Positions 1-7,606 of a stretch of DNA of 24,377 bases are shown here, in pieces. Origin of the DNA: Pseudomonadota bacterium (GTDB taxonomy: Bacteria > Pseudomonadota > Alphaproteobacteria > Caulobacterales > Caulobacteraceae); contig JAEZCL010000072.1 of the NCBI GenBank assembly GCA_023433585.1, forward strand, positions 1-24,377. Reading direction: 5' to 3'. Position numbers and translations under genes: made by a program. Position 1 is the stretch's first letter, and each line of letters starts with the position of its first letter. Under the pieces are notes generated by a model. The model did no database searches. It saw only the letters and a list, made by a program, of their open reading frames with translations, and had not been told where the DNA came from.

Positions 1-1339
1 GCTCGGTCTCGAACCGCAGCGCGCCGACGCAGGCCGCCAGCCAGCGGGCGGCGGCCCGCTTGTTGGCCGCGCCGGTGACGTTCTCGCACAGGCGCACGAG
101 GGCCGAGGCCTCCTCCACAGCATTGGCGCAGCCGGACAGATAGGCGTCGACGAAATCGGCGGTGACCAGGCTTTTCGAGCGCTGGACGAAGGCGTCCTGC
201 ACTTCCTCCAGGGACAGCAGCCGTCCGGTGGTGGCCGTCAGGGCCATGGCCAGGGTGCGCAGGATGTCGATCTCGCCGTATGCGTCGCCGGGACGAAGGC
301 GGCGCGGCCCCTTCAATTCACGGATCACCTCGCGGGCCATGGCGGCGGAAAGCAGGCGGAATTCACCCGCCGCCAATCGTCGGGCAAGCCGCTGGGCCGG
401 GCCGTCCACAGGCGCCACCTGGATGGCCAGGCGCGGCTCCATGCGGATCAGGGCCTCCATCTCGTCCGGGGCCACCATGCGCACGGCCGCCGCCAGCCCG
501 CCGCCCAGATCCAGCGCCGGACCCAGGATCTCGGCCCGCCGCCGGGGCACGGCGAACAGCTCGCACAGCATCTGTTCGATCGCCACCAGAACCAGGGCGC
601 GCGGCGGGCCCTCGGGCGGCGCCTGATCGACCATGTCCATCATCCGTTCCAGGCGCGCGCGGCCGCCCTCGACGGACTTCAGCGCCCTGGCGATCGCCCC
701 GCCCATGAGAAAGGCGCGCTCGGGATCGCCGGTCAGGCGCTGGGCCAGGTCGGCCAGAGGGGTTCCCTCCGGCCCGATGGCGACGAACAGATTCCGCCGG
801 CCCGCGTCGACCACCCGCTCCATCGCCCGGGCCGCCAGCTTCTGATAGTGGCGGATCAAGTCATGCACCGGCTGGCCGGTGGCCTGGCTCTCGGGCACGG
901 CCACCTTCTGCAGCGCGTGCTGCAACTCCACGCCCGAAGCCTCGAGCTGTTCGACCAGGTCGGGCCGGTGCATCAGTTCGAAGGGGGTGACCTGGCGCCG
1001 CGCCAGCCATTCCTCCAGCACCCGGCCGATCAGTTCTCGCGCATGCGGCGCGTAAAGATCCTGCGGCGTCAGGCAGTTCGAGGGCTGCTCATTGCGGCGA
1101 ACCGCCGGCTTGGTCTTCACCTCGGGGGCGCCCAGAGTCAGGATGGTGATGCTCTGGAACTCCATGGTCTCGGGGTCCAGGGTCTCCTTGGTCACGCGCA
1201 CGGCGGCGGCGCGGTTGTCGCGCAGCGTGTCCTCGGCGACCTCCACGGCCTGCTTGCGGCTTTCGGTGGCCTGCATCAGGGACCACGGCGAGGGTGCCGT
1301 CTTGCGGATGTAGATCTCGTAGTGGACTGGACCGGCCAT
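1..1339 (-). CDS. Conserved hypothetical protein, 3' end cut by window edge
   Basis: An open frame runs on the minus strand from an ATG at 1339 to the left edge with no stop, giving at least 446 codons. The protein starts MAGPVHYEIYIRKTAPSPW. Its first 70 residues look like a small alpha/beta module, and the rest is rich in helix and leucine/arginine/alanine. No signal peptide, membrane segment or catalytic motif is visible, so it is probably cytoplasmic. A GAGG-like Shine-Dalgarno lies about 7 bases before the ATG. The gene is divergent from chvI with 176 bases between the two starts. In rhizobia the corresponding place next to chvI is often held by pckA, which this is not. I do not recognise the family and assign no function. 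The long frame, its codon bias and the SD support it being a real gene. Confidence 0.8.
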   Translation of the reverse strand, partial: MAGPVHYEIYIRKTAPSPWSLMQATESRKQAVEVAEDTLRDNRAAAVRVTKETLDPETMEFQSITILTLGAPEVKTKPAVRRNEQPSNCLTPQDLYAPHARELIGRVLEEWLARRQVTPFELMHRPDLVEQLEASGVELQHALQKVAVPESQATGQPVHDLIRHYQKLAARAMERVVDAGRRNLFVAIGPEGTPLADLAQRLTGDPERAFLMGGAIARALKSVEGGRARLERMMDMVDQAPPEGPPRALVLVAIEQMLCELFAVPRRRAEILGPALDLGGGLAAAVRMVAPDEMEALIRMEPRLAIQVAPVDGPAQRLARRLAAGEFRLLSAAMAREVIRELKGPRRLRPGDAYGEIDILRTLAMALTATTGRLLSLEEVQDAFVQRSKSLVTADFVDAYLSGCANAVEEASALVRLCENVTGAANKRAAARWLAACVGALRFETE

Positions 1340-1364
1340 TCTAGCCTCAGGAGCGGCGTTTGAT

Positions 1365-1377
1365 CGTCATCATGACG
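1365..1377. promoter_or_regulatory. 13-bp palindrome between divergent genes, possible operator
   Basis: CGTCAT-C-ATGACG is a perfect palindrome lying 26 bases upstream of the minus-strand hypothetical gene and about 140 bases upstream of chvI. Its position in a divergent promoter region fits a binding site for a dimeric regulator. Which protein binds it, if any, cannot be told from the sequence. Confidence 0.3.
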
Positions 1378-1515
1378 CCAAGGCTTTAAGGTCGCGTGAA
1401 ATGACTCATGGACGGCGAACGGTTACGCTTGTCGCGCGTTCAGGGGTGTCATGTTTCGCCGCGCCGCACTATCTGTGAGAGCGTTGCGGACCCACGGAAC
1501 GCATGAGGAGAACCC

Positions 1516-2220
1516 ATGGCCAACATCACCCTGGTCGATGACGACGAGAACATCGTCGCGTCCGTCTCGATGGCCCTGGAGAGCCACGGCCACAAGGTGA
1601 CCGCCTATCACGACGGGGCGACGGGCCTGGACGCGCTGGAGTCCAGCCCGCCCGACCTGGCGATCCTGGACGTGAAGATGCCGCGCATGGACGGCATGGA
1701 GGTGCTGCGCCGCCTGCGCCAGACCTCGACCCTGCCGGTCATCATCCTGACGTCCAAGGACGAGGAGATCGACGAGATCCTCGGCTTCAACCTCGGGGCC
1801 GACGACTATATCCACAAGCCGTTCAGCCAGCGTCTGCTGATCGAGCGGGTCAAGGCCCTGCTGCGCCGGGCGGGTGCGGACGGCGGCGACATCGACGCCG
1901 CCGGCGACGCGGCCGGGCGCGCCATCCGGCGCGGTAAGCTCAGCATGGATCCCGCCCGCCACGAATGCACCTGGGACGGCAAGCCGGTGAAACTGACCGT
2001 GACCGAGTTCCTGCTGCTCCAGGCCCTGGCCCAGCGCCCGGGCTTCGTGAAGAGCCGCGACAATCTGATGGACGCCGCCTATGACGATCAGGTCTATGTG
2101 GACGACCGGACCATCGACAGCCACGTGAAGCGGATGCGAAAGAAGTTCCGTGTGGTCGATTCCGAGTTCGACGCAATCGAGACCCTTTATGGCGTCGGAT
2201 ACCGATACCGAGAGAGCTGA
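1516..2220 (+). CDS. chvI: Response regulator ChvI (OmpR/PhoB family)
   Basis: This 234-residue DNA-binding response regulator is the partner of the sensor ChvG, and in alphaproteobacteria the pair controls envelope and acid-stress genes. The receiver domain spans about residues 3-115, with the acidic pocket DDD at 8-10, the phospho-acceptor Asp52 (LDVKMP), Thr79 and Lys101 (HKPFS). A winged-helix domain spans about 135-234, with the closing motif TLYGVGYRYRES typical of the OmpR class. A GAGGAG Shine-Dalgarno (1505-1510) lies 5 bases before the ATG. The gene overlaps the start of chvG, so the two are translationally coupled. The order chvI-chvG-hprK-EIIA-HPr matches that known from rhizobia and Caulobacter, which supports the specific name over a generic OmpR-type call. 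Confidence 0.95.
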   Translation: MANITLVDDDENIVASVSMALESHGHKVTAYHDGATGLDALESSPPDLAILDVKMPRMDGMEVLRRLRQTSTLPVIILTSKDEEIDEILGFNLGADDYIHKPFSQRLLIERVKALLRRAGADGGDIDAAGDAAGRAIRRGKLSMDPARHECTWDGKPVKLTVTEFLLLQALAQRPGFVKSRDNLMDAAYDDQVYVDDRTIDSHVKRMRKKFRVVDSEFDAIETLYGVGYRYRES

Positions 2221-3916
2221 GAACGCTTCGCCCCCCCGGTCTGAGGGCTGGGTCGGCCGTGTCCGTGCGGTCCTGAGCGGCGCGCGGTCGTCGCGGGACC
2301 GCCGCACGCGCCGGCGCGGGGCCGGGTCACGCCTGGGCGGGCTGATCCTGGCCCTGAACCTGCTCAGCCTGCTGATCCTGTTCGTGGGGGCGCTGGTCCT
2401 GAACGAATGGCGGCGCAATCTGGTCGAAGCGCGGCTGGAATCGCTGACGGCCCAGGCCGAGATTCTGGCCAACGTCCTGGGCGAGCTGGGCATCACCCAG
2501 GGCGAGCCCACCCCCTATCTGGACCCCCTGGCGGCGTCCCAGTGGCTGCGCGACAATTTCATTCCCCGGGGCCAGAGGGTGCGCCTGTACGACCAGAGCG
2601 GCCTTCTCATCATCGACAGCTATGTGGTCACCGAACAAATTCCCGGCCAGCCGCTGGCGCCGGCCCTGCCCGCCGACGCGACGCCGCCCGCGCCGCCTGA
2701 CCCTCAGCGTGAACAGGCTCGCGCTCAGACCGCGCGCCGGGTTCTGGCGGCCGAGGTCGAGCGGGCCCTGGCCGGCGCGCCCCAGACCAGCCTGCGCCGG
2801 GCGGAAACCGGCGAGCGGGTGGTGTCGGTGTCCCTGCCCGTGCGCCATGTGCGCGACGTGCTGGGCGTGCTGACGCTTGAGGCCGGCGACGTGGACGAGA
2901 CCCTGGCGGCCCAGCGCCGGGCCCTGATGCCTTTCGCCTTCGTGGCGCTGGCGGTGTCGCTGCTGACCTCGCTGCTGATCCATCTGTTCGTGGTGCGGCC
3001 CATCCAGCGGCTGTCGACGGCGGCCGACCATGTGCGCCTGCAGCGCGCCCGCGCCATCTCCCTGCCCGACCTGGAGTCGCGCAAGGACGAGATCGGTGAT
3101 CTGGCCCGGTCGCTGGAGACCATGACCGCCACCCTTTCGGACCGCATGGACGCCATCGAGCGCTTCGCCGCCGACGTCAGTCACGAGATCAAGAATCCGC
3201 TGACCTCGATCCGTTCGGCGCTGGAGACGCTGGATCTGGTCAAGACGCCCGAGGACAAGGCGCGCCTGACCGCCCTGCTGCAACAGGACGTGGGCCGACT
3301 GGACCGCCTCATCACCGACATCTCCAACGCCTCGCGGCTGGACGCGGAGCTGTCGCGCGACCGGCCCCGGCCGGTGAACCTGTCGAAGCTGTTGGCCGAC
3401 ATCGCCGGAATTTATCAGGCCACCGCCAAGCCGGGGGATATCCCCGTGGCCTTTCAGGACGGCATGGACGGCGCCGGCCTGGTCATGGGCCGCGAAGGAC
3501 CGATGGGCCAGGTGTTCCGCAACCTGATCGACAACGCGCGCTCCTTCAGCCCCCCGGACGGGGCGGTGCGGGTTTCATTGTCGCGGGCGTCCGGCGAGAC
3601 GGCGCGCGTCACGGTGGACGACGACGGCCCCGGCGTGCCCCCCGATAATCTGGAGACCGTGTTCCAGCGCTTCTACACGTCGCGGCCGAAGGGCGCGGTC
3701 TTCGGCGGCAATTCCGGGCTGGGCCTGTCCATCGCCCGCCAGATCGTCGAGGCGCACGGCGGCCGCATCCACGCCGAGAACCGCCTCGGCGAGGACGGCG
3801 AGGTGCGCGGCGCCCGTTTCGTCGTGACCCTGCCCCAGGTTCGCTCGCGGACGGCGCCCAAAACCGCGAAGGCCGCCCGAACCGAAGCGGAGGACGATCA
3901 TGGCGGACGCGGCTGA
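2189..3916 (+). CDS. chvG: Sensor histidine kinase ChvG
   Basis: This 575-residue inner-membrane histidine kinase phosphorylates ChvI. An arginine-rich cytoplasmic N-terminus is followed by TM1 (about 51-71), a periplasmic sensor region (about 75-245) with a proline-rich stretch at 160-175, TM2 (about 247-269), a HAMP linker (270-322), a HisKA domain with phospho-acceptor His332 (DVSHEIKNP) and an HATPase domain with N-box NLIDNA (445-450), G1 DDDGPG (477-482) and G2 GNSGLGLS (507-514). I chose the ATG at 2189, which overlaps the 3' end of chvI by 32 bases. The frame is open further upstream, but such a start would lie deep inside chvI. The 3' end overlaps hprK by 17 bases, so sensor and HPr kinase are coupled. 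The basic C-terminal tail after the ATPase domain has no recognisable motif. Confidence 0.94.
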   Translation: MASDTDTERAENASPPRSEGWVGRVRAVLSGARSSRDRRTRRRGAGSRLGGLILALNLLSLLILFVGALVLNEWRRNLVEARLESLTAQAEILANVLGELGITQGEPTPYLDPLAASQWLRDNFIPRGQRVRLYDQSGLLIIDSYVVTEQIPGQPLAPALPADATPPAPPDPQREQARAQTARRVLAAEVERALAGAPQTSLRRAETGERVVSVSLPVRHVRDVLGVLTLEAGDVDETLAAQRRALMPFAFVALAVSLLTSLLIHLFVVRPIQRLSTAADHVRLQRARAISLPDLESRKDEIGDLARSLETMTATLSDRMDAIERFAADVSHEIKNPLTSIRSALETLDLVKTPEDKARLTALLQQDVGRLDRLITDISNASRLDAELSRDRPRPVNLSKLLADIAGIYQATAKPGDIPVAFQDGMDGAGLVMGREGPMGQVFRNLIDNARSFSPPDGAVRVSLSRASGETARVTVDDDGPGVPPDNLETVFQRFYTSRPKGAVFGGNSGLGLSIARQIVEAHGGRIHAENRLGEDGEVRGARFVVTLPQVRSRTAPKTAKAARTEAEDDHGGRG

Positions 3917-4364
3917 ACTGATCCACGCTACGGTGATCGCGCGCCGGGGGGGCGGCCCCGACGGCGGCTGGCGCGCGGTGCTGCTGACCGGGCCGTCCGG
4001 GGCGGGCAAGAGCGACCTGGCCCTTCGCCTGTTCGAGCGCGGCTGGCGGCTCGTGGCGGACGACTACGCCCACGCCTGGGCCTCGGGCGAGCGCCTCTAC
4101 GCCCGCGCGCCGGACGCCATTTTCGGGCGGATCGAAGCGCGCGGGGTCGGGCTGCTGCGCCGGGGCGCGCTCCGCTTCGCCCGCGCCGTGCTGATCGCCC
4201 GGTGCGTCGACCAGGCGCCCGAACGTCTTCCCGAACCGGCCTTTCAGACCGTTTCGGGCGTCCGCCTGCCCCTGATCGCGGTCGAGGCCCTGCACGCCTC
4301 CGCCCCGGCGCGGATCGACGCGGCGCTGACGAGTCTTGGACAGGATCGTCCTTTGGCCTATTGA
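3900..4364 (+). CDS. hprK: HPr kinase/phosphorylase, short alphaproteobacterial form
   Basis: This 154-residue protein should phosphorylate a serine of HPr (probably Ser50 of the HPr at 4899). It contains only the catalytic domain, without the N-terminal half of the Firmicutes enzyme, as is normal in alphaproteobacteria. The Walker A motif GPSGAGKS is at residues 31-38, the VADD acidic pair at 52-55, and the EARGVGLL stretch at 79-86 corresponds to the HprK signature loop. The start lies inside chvG (17-base overlap), so expression depends on the chv operon. This links envelope stress signalling to the regulatory PTS, as in other alphaproteobacteria. Kinase activity is inferred from the family. 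Confidence 0.93.
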   Translation: MADAAELIHATVIARRGGGPDGGWRAVLLTGPSGAGKSDLALRLFERGWRLVADDYAHAWASGERLYARAPDAIFGRIEARGVGLLRRGALRFARAVLIARCVDQAPERLPEPAFQTVSGVRLPLIAVEALHASAPARIDAALTSLGQDRPLAY

Positions 4365-4453
4365 AGCCGGTCTGGTCGACGGGGCGCCGAGAGCGCCGGC
4401 GGCCGGCGACGGGGCCGAAAGGGTCGCGGGGGCGCAGTTTCGTGAGGCGTGTC

Positions 4454-4501
4454 ATGACCACCTCAGCCATTTCTTCACCAGCGCGGGCCGGCCGCGCATG
4501 A
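4454..4501 (+). CDS. Possible 15-codon leader ORF coupled to EIIA
   Basis: A short frame (MTTSAISSPARAGRA) starts at an ATG 6 bases after GTGAGG (4442-4447), a reasonable Shine-Dalgarno. Its TGA (4499-4501) overlaps the EIIA start codon as ATGA. The EIIA gene has no SD of its own, so this ORF may carry the ribosome to it. This is structural evidence only; the peptide itself looks featureless. Confidence 0.4.
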   Translation: MTTSAISSPARAGRA

Positions 4502-4902
4502 TCGGCCTGGTGATCGTCACCCACGGCGGGCTGGCGACCGAATTCCTGTCGGCCATGGAGCATGTGGTCGGCCCCCAGCGCGGGGTCGCGGCCGTGTGCA
4601 TCGGTCCTGACGACGACATGGAGCGCCGCCGTCAGGACATCGTCGACGCCGCCGCCGCCGTGGATGAGGGCGAGGGCGTGATCCTGCTTACCGACATGTT
4701 CGGCGGCACGCCGTCCAACCTGGCCATCTCGGTCATGGAGCAGACCCGGGCCGAGGTCATCGCGGGGCTGAACCTGCCCATGCTCATCAAGCTGGCCAGC
4801 GTGCGCGGCCGCGAAAGCCTGGAGGCTTGCGTGGCCCACGCCCAGGACGCGGGCCGCAAATACATCGCCGTGGCGTCCTGGGTGCTGGCGGGGGAAAAAT
4901 GA
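4498..4902 (+). CDS. manX: PTS EIIA component, mannose/fructose family (regulatory PTS)
   Basis: This 134-residue cytoplasmic EIIA domain receives phosphate from HPr. The start MIGLVIVTHGG carries the expected active histidine (His9), and the DMFGGTPSN loop is characteristic of the EIIA-Man fold. No EIIB, EIIC or EIID genes are nearby, so, as in other alphaproteobacteria, it probably serves regulation and not sugar uptake. The frame stays open upstream to 4336, but the protein family begins at this methionine. No Shine-Dalgarno precedes it: the 20 bases upstream are GC-rich without a GGAG core. The gap of 133 bases after hprK is unusual in an otherwise overlapping operon and holds the small ORF at 4454-4501. 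It overlaps the HPr start by 4 bases (ATGA). Confidence 0.92.
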   Translation: MIGLVIVTHGGLATEFLSAMEHVVGPQRGVAAVCIGPDDDMERRRQDIVDAAAAVDEGEGVILLTDMFGGTPSNLAISVMEQTRAEVIAGLNLPMLIKLASVRGRESLEACVAHAQDAGRKYIAVASWVLAGEK

Positions 4903-5180
4903 GCGACGACACCGCCACCCTGACGGTGGACATCTGCAACGCGCGCGGGCTGCACGCCCGGGCCTCGGCCAAGTTCGTCAAGCTGGCCTCCGGCTTTCAG
5001 TCCGAAGTCACCGTCAGCCGGGATGGGAGCACGGTCGACGCCCGTTCGATCATGGGCCTGCTGATGCTGGGCGCCGGGCCGGGTTGCGCCATCGAAATCC
5101 GCGCCGAAGGGCCGGATGCGGCCGAGGCCGTGGCCGCCCTGGGCGACCTGGTCGGCTGCCGTTTCGAGGAAGACCAGTAG
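4899..5180 (+). CDS. ptsH: Phosphocarrier protein HPr
   Basis: This 93-residue HPr is slightly longer than the classical 85-88. The histidine phosphorylation site is His19 in NARGLHARAS, and the regulatory serine is Ser50 in ARSIMGLL, which equals Ser46 of Firmicutes HPr and is the expected target of the HprK encoded two genes upstream. The start ATG overlaps the EIIA stop (ATGA), giving coupled translation. A terminator hairpin lies 70 bases downstream, so this is the last gene of the chv-PTS operon. Enzyme I (PtsP) is not in the window. Confidence 0.95.
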   Translation: MSDDTATLTVDICNARGLHARASAKFVKLASGFQSEVTVSRDGSTVDARSIMGLLMLGAGPGCAIEIRAEGPDAAEAVAALGDLVGCRFEEDQ

Positions 5181-5205
5181 GCTGTCAGCGGCCGACGGCG
5201 CGGTG

Positions 5206-5234
5206 TTGACTCGCCGATGCGGCGGGCGGACAAG
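5206..5234 (+). promoter_or_regulatory. argD: Possible weak promoter upstream of argD
   Basis: TTGACT (5206-5211) fits a -35 box, and the hexamer GACAAG 17 bases later (5229-5234) is only a poor -10. If used, transcription would start near 5240 and pass straight through the hairpin at 5250-5272 before reaching argD. Confidence 0.25.
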
Positions 5235-5249
5235 AACGTTTCGATCAAG

Positions 5250-5283
5250 GTCCCGGCGCGTCCCGCCGGGACTGTTTTCTTTT
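5250..5283 (+). terminator. Intrinsic terminator after ptsH / possible argD attenuator
   Basis: GTCCCGGCG (5250-5258) pairs perfectly with CGCCGGGAC (5264-5272) across a 5-base loop, followed by a T-rich tail TGTTTTCTTTT (5273-5283). This is the textbook form of a Rho-independent terminator. It ends only 20 bases before the argD start codon, leaving no room for an argD promoter downstream of it. Confidence 0.8.
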
Positions 5284-5303
5284 GGCAAGGAAGGAGCGCC
5301 GTC

Positions 5304-6491
5304 GTGTCCGGTCATCTCATGGGAGTCTACAATCGCGCGCCGGTCGAGGTGGACCGCGGCGAGGGCGCCCGACTGTACGCCACCGACGGCACGGCCTATC
5401 TGGATTGCGTGGCGGGCATCGCCACCAACGCTCTGGGCCACCGGCACCCGCGTCTGGTCCAGGCTCTGAAGGACCAGGCCGACAAGCTCTGGCACACCTC
5501 CAACATCTTCCGCATCCCGGGCCAGGAGAAGCTGGCCGACCGGCTGACGGCCGAGAGCTTCGCCGACGTGGTGTTCTTCGCCAACTCGGGGACCGAGGCG
5601 GTGGAGGCGGCGCTGAAGACGGCCCGGCGCTATCACCATGCCGACGGGAACCCGGACCGCATCGACATCATCGGCTTTGACGGCTCGTTCCACGGCCGCA
5701 CCTATGCGGCCATCAACGCGGCGGGCAACCCCAGCTATGTGGAGGGCTTCGGCCCGCGCCTGCCCGGCTATGTGCAGGTGAAGTTCGGCGAGATGGACGC
5801 GGTCAAGGCCGCCATCGAAAGCCCCACCGCCGCCGCCGTGATCCTGGAGCCGGTTCAGGGCGAGGGCGGCGCGCGCGCCTTCGCCGACGCCGACCTGCGC
5901 CAGATCCGCCAATGGTGCACGGACAACGGCGTGCTGCTGATCCTGGACGAGGTGCAGTCGGGCATGGGCCGCACCGGCAAGCTGTGGGCGCACGAGTGGG
6001 CCGGGATCATGCCGGACATCATGGCCACGGCCAAGGCCCTGGGCGGCGGCTTCCCCATCGGGGCCTGCCTGGCCACGACTGAGGCGGCCAAGGGCATGGT
6101 GGTGGGCGTCCACGGCACCACCTTCGGCGGCAACCCGCTGGCCATGGCGGTGGGCTATGCGGCCCTGGACGAGATCGCCAAGCCGGAAACCCTAGCCAAT
6201 GTGGCGGAGATCTCCGGCTATCTGACCCAGCAGCTGCACGGCCTGAAGGAGCGCTTCCCCGACATCATCGTCGACGTGCGCGGCAAGGGCCTGCTGATCG
6301 GGGTCAAGCTGGTTCCGAACAACCGCGAATTCATGGGCTGGGCCCGTGACGGCCAGCAGCTGCTGGTGGCCGGCGGCGGCGACAATTGCGTGCGTCTTCT
6401 GCCGCCCCTGACCCTCACCCTCGACGAGGCCCGCGAGGCTGTCGAGAAATTTGAAAAGACCTGCGAGGCCGCCCGCGAGAAAGCGGCCTAA
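5304..6491 (+). CDS. argD: Acetylornithine aminotransferase ArgD
   Basis: This 395-residue cytoplasmic, PLP-dependent class III aminotransferase converts N-acetylglutamate semialdehyde to N-acetylornithine in arginine synthesis and may also act in lysine synthesis. Motifs seen include NSGTEA (94-99), the PLP phosphate/ring contacts around GSFHGRT (127-133), LDEVQSG with Asp215, and ATAKALGGGFPIG with the Schiff-base Lys244. I chose the GTG at 5304 because AAGGAG (5291-5296) lies 7 bases upstream and the encoded start (SGHLMGVYNRAP) fits the family. The frame is open back to 5217, but that would read through the terminator. argF follows after 197 bases of repeat DNA, so both arginine genes may share a transcript. 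Length and motifs are complete. Confidence 0.94.
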   Translation: MSGHLMGVYNRAPVEVDRGEGARLYATDGTAYLDCVAGIATNALGHRHPRLVQALKDQADKLWHTSNIFRIPGQEKLADRLTAESFADVVFFANSGTEAVEAALKTARRYHHADGNPDRIDIIGFDGSFHGRTYAAINAAGNPSYVEGFGPRLPGYVQVKFGEMDAVKAAIESPTAAAVILEPVQGEGGARAFADADLRQIRQWCTDNGVLLILDEVQSGMGRTGKLWAHEWAGIMPDIMATAKALGGGFPIGACLATTEAAKGMVVGVHGTTFGGNPLAMAVGYAALDEIAKPETLANVAEISGYLTQQLHGLKERFPDIIVDVRGKGLLIGVKLVPNNREFMGWARDGQQLLVAGGGDNCVRLLPPLTLTLDEAREAVEKFEKTCEAAREKAA

Positions 6492-6496
6492 GGCTT

Positions 6497-6672
6497 CCTT
6501 CTCCCAAGGGGAGAAGGGGGAGCCCGCGCACCGGAGCGCGCAGCGATCCGGTCCTGGCGCGGGGGATGAGGGGGTTCGCTGGTCGCCGGTTCGCACCGTA
6601 ACCCCTCACCCTCCGCGCATTACGAATGCCGTGCATTCGTGCGCGGAGCCGCCCTCTCCCGACGGGAGAGGG
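6497..6672. repeat. Composite inverted-repeat element between argD and argF
   Basis: Four paired structures sit in 176 bases. CCTTCTCCC (6497-6505) pairs with GGGAGAAGG (6509-6517). TGAGGGGGTT (6567-6576) faces AACCCCTCA (6600-6608). CTCCGCGC (6611-6618) and ACGAATGC (6622-6629) pair with GCATTCGT (6633-6640) and GCGCGGAG (6641-6648), a 16-bp stem with one 3-base bulge. CCCTCTCCC (6652-6660) pairs with GGGAGAGGG (6664-6672). The two ends look like facing copies of one intergenic repeat carrying CTTCTCCC and GATGAGGGG. Such elements are common in alphaproteobacterial genomes. It could stabilise or separate argD and argF mRNA. Confidence 0.75.
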
Positions 6673-6688
6673 TTTCGGGAGGACTGAC

Positions 6689-7606
6689 ATGACCCGCCAC
6701 TTCCTGGACATCCACCAGCTGGACGCCGAAACCCTGCGCGCCATCCTGGACGACGCCCACGCCCGCAAGGCCGCCCGCAAGGGCTGGTCCAGGGGCCGCG
6801 TGGACGCGGACGCGCCTGCCCGCGACCGTGTGCTGGCCATGATCTTCGAGAAGAACTCCACCCGCACGCGGTTCAGCTTCGACGCGGCCATCCGCCAGCT
6901 GGGCGGCGACGCCATCATCGCCAACGCCGCCGACATGCAGCTGGGTCGGGGCGAGCCCATCGAGGACACCGCCCGCGTCCTGTCGCGCATGGTGGACGCG
7001 GTGATGATCCGCGCCAACGACCATGAGGACGTGGCGCGCTTCGCCCGCGTCTCGACCGTGCCGGTCATCAACGCCCTGACCGACCGGTCCCATCCGTGCC
7101 AGATCCTGGCCGACCTCATGACCATCGAGGAGCATCGCGGGCCGGTGGCGGGCAAGACCATCGCCTGGGTCGGCGACGGCAACAACGTCTGCGCCAGCTT
7201 CATCCACGCGGCGCCGAAGTTCGGTTTTCAGCTGAACATCGCCTGTCCCGGCGACTATCACCCGGACCTGCACGACCTTCAGCGTGGCGGGAACCATGTC
7301 CGGCTGACCTCGGACCCGCAGGACGCCGTCGCCGGCGCCGATGTGGTGGTCACCGACACCTGGGTCTCCATGGGCGATCAGGACTATGAGGCGCGTCTCG
7401 CCGCCTTCGAATCCTATGGCGTGGACGAAGCCCTGATGGACCAGGCGTCCGGCGACGCGGTGTTCCTGCACTGCCTGCCCGCGCACCGGGGCGAGGAAGT
7501 CTCCGACGCCGTTCTGGACGGCCCCCAGTCGGTGGTCTGGGACGAAGCCGAGAACCGCATCCACGCCCAGAAGGCGGTCCTGGCCTGGTGCCTAGGCCAG
7601 GATTAA
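6689..7606 (+). CDS. argF: Ornithine carbamoyltransferase ArgF
   Basis: This 305-residue cytoplasmic transferase makes citrulline from ornithine and carbamoyl phosphate. The carbamoyl-phosphate motif STRTR is at 57-61, HPCQ at 135-138, the ornithine-binding DTWVSMG at 223-229 and HCLPAHRGEE at 261-270. The length fits the anabolic enzyme. The ATG at 6689 follows a GGGAGGA Shine-Dalgarno about 6 bases upstream; an in-frame extension to 6626 would begin inside the repeat hairpin. The stop codon overlaps that of the opposing serine hydrolase gene by 4 bases. A 9-bp hairpin sits in the last codons (7578-7602). Confidence 0.95.
   Translation: MTRHFLDIHQLDAETLRAILDDAHARKAARKGWSRGRVDADAPARDRVLAMIFEKNSTRTRFSFDAAIRQLGGDAIIANAADMQLGRGEPIEDTARVLSRMVDAVMIRANDHEDVARFARVSTVPVINALTDRSHPCQILADLMTIEEHRGPVAGKTIAWVGDGNNVCASFIHAAPKFGFQLNIACPGDYHPDLHDLQRGGNHVRLTSDPQDAVAGADVVVTDTWVSMGDQDYEARLAAFESYGVDEALMDQASGDAVFLHCLPAHRGEEVSDAVLDGPQSVVWDEAENRIHAQKAVLAWCLGQD
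7578..7602. terminator. Hairpin inside the 3' end of argF, possible bidirectional terminator
   Basis: TCCTGGCCT (7578-7586) pairs perfectly with AGGCCAGGA (7594-7602) around a 7-base loop, just before the overlapping stop codons of argF and the convergent hydrolase gene. There is no T-run on either side, so it is not a classical intrinsic terminator. It could assist termination or mRNA protection in both directions. Confidence 0.4.

Noticed and set aside
1423..2511. Minus-strand open frame opposite chvI and chvG
   Set aside because: Antisense to two firmly identified genes, with no family resemblance.
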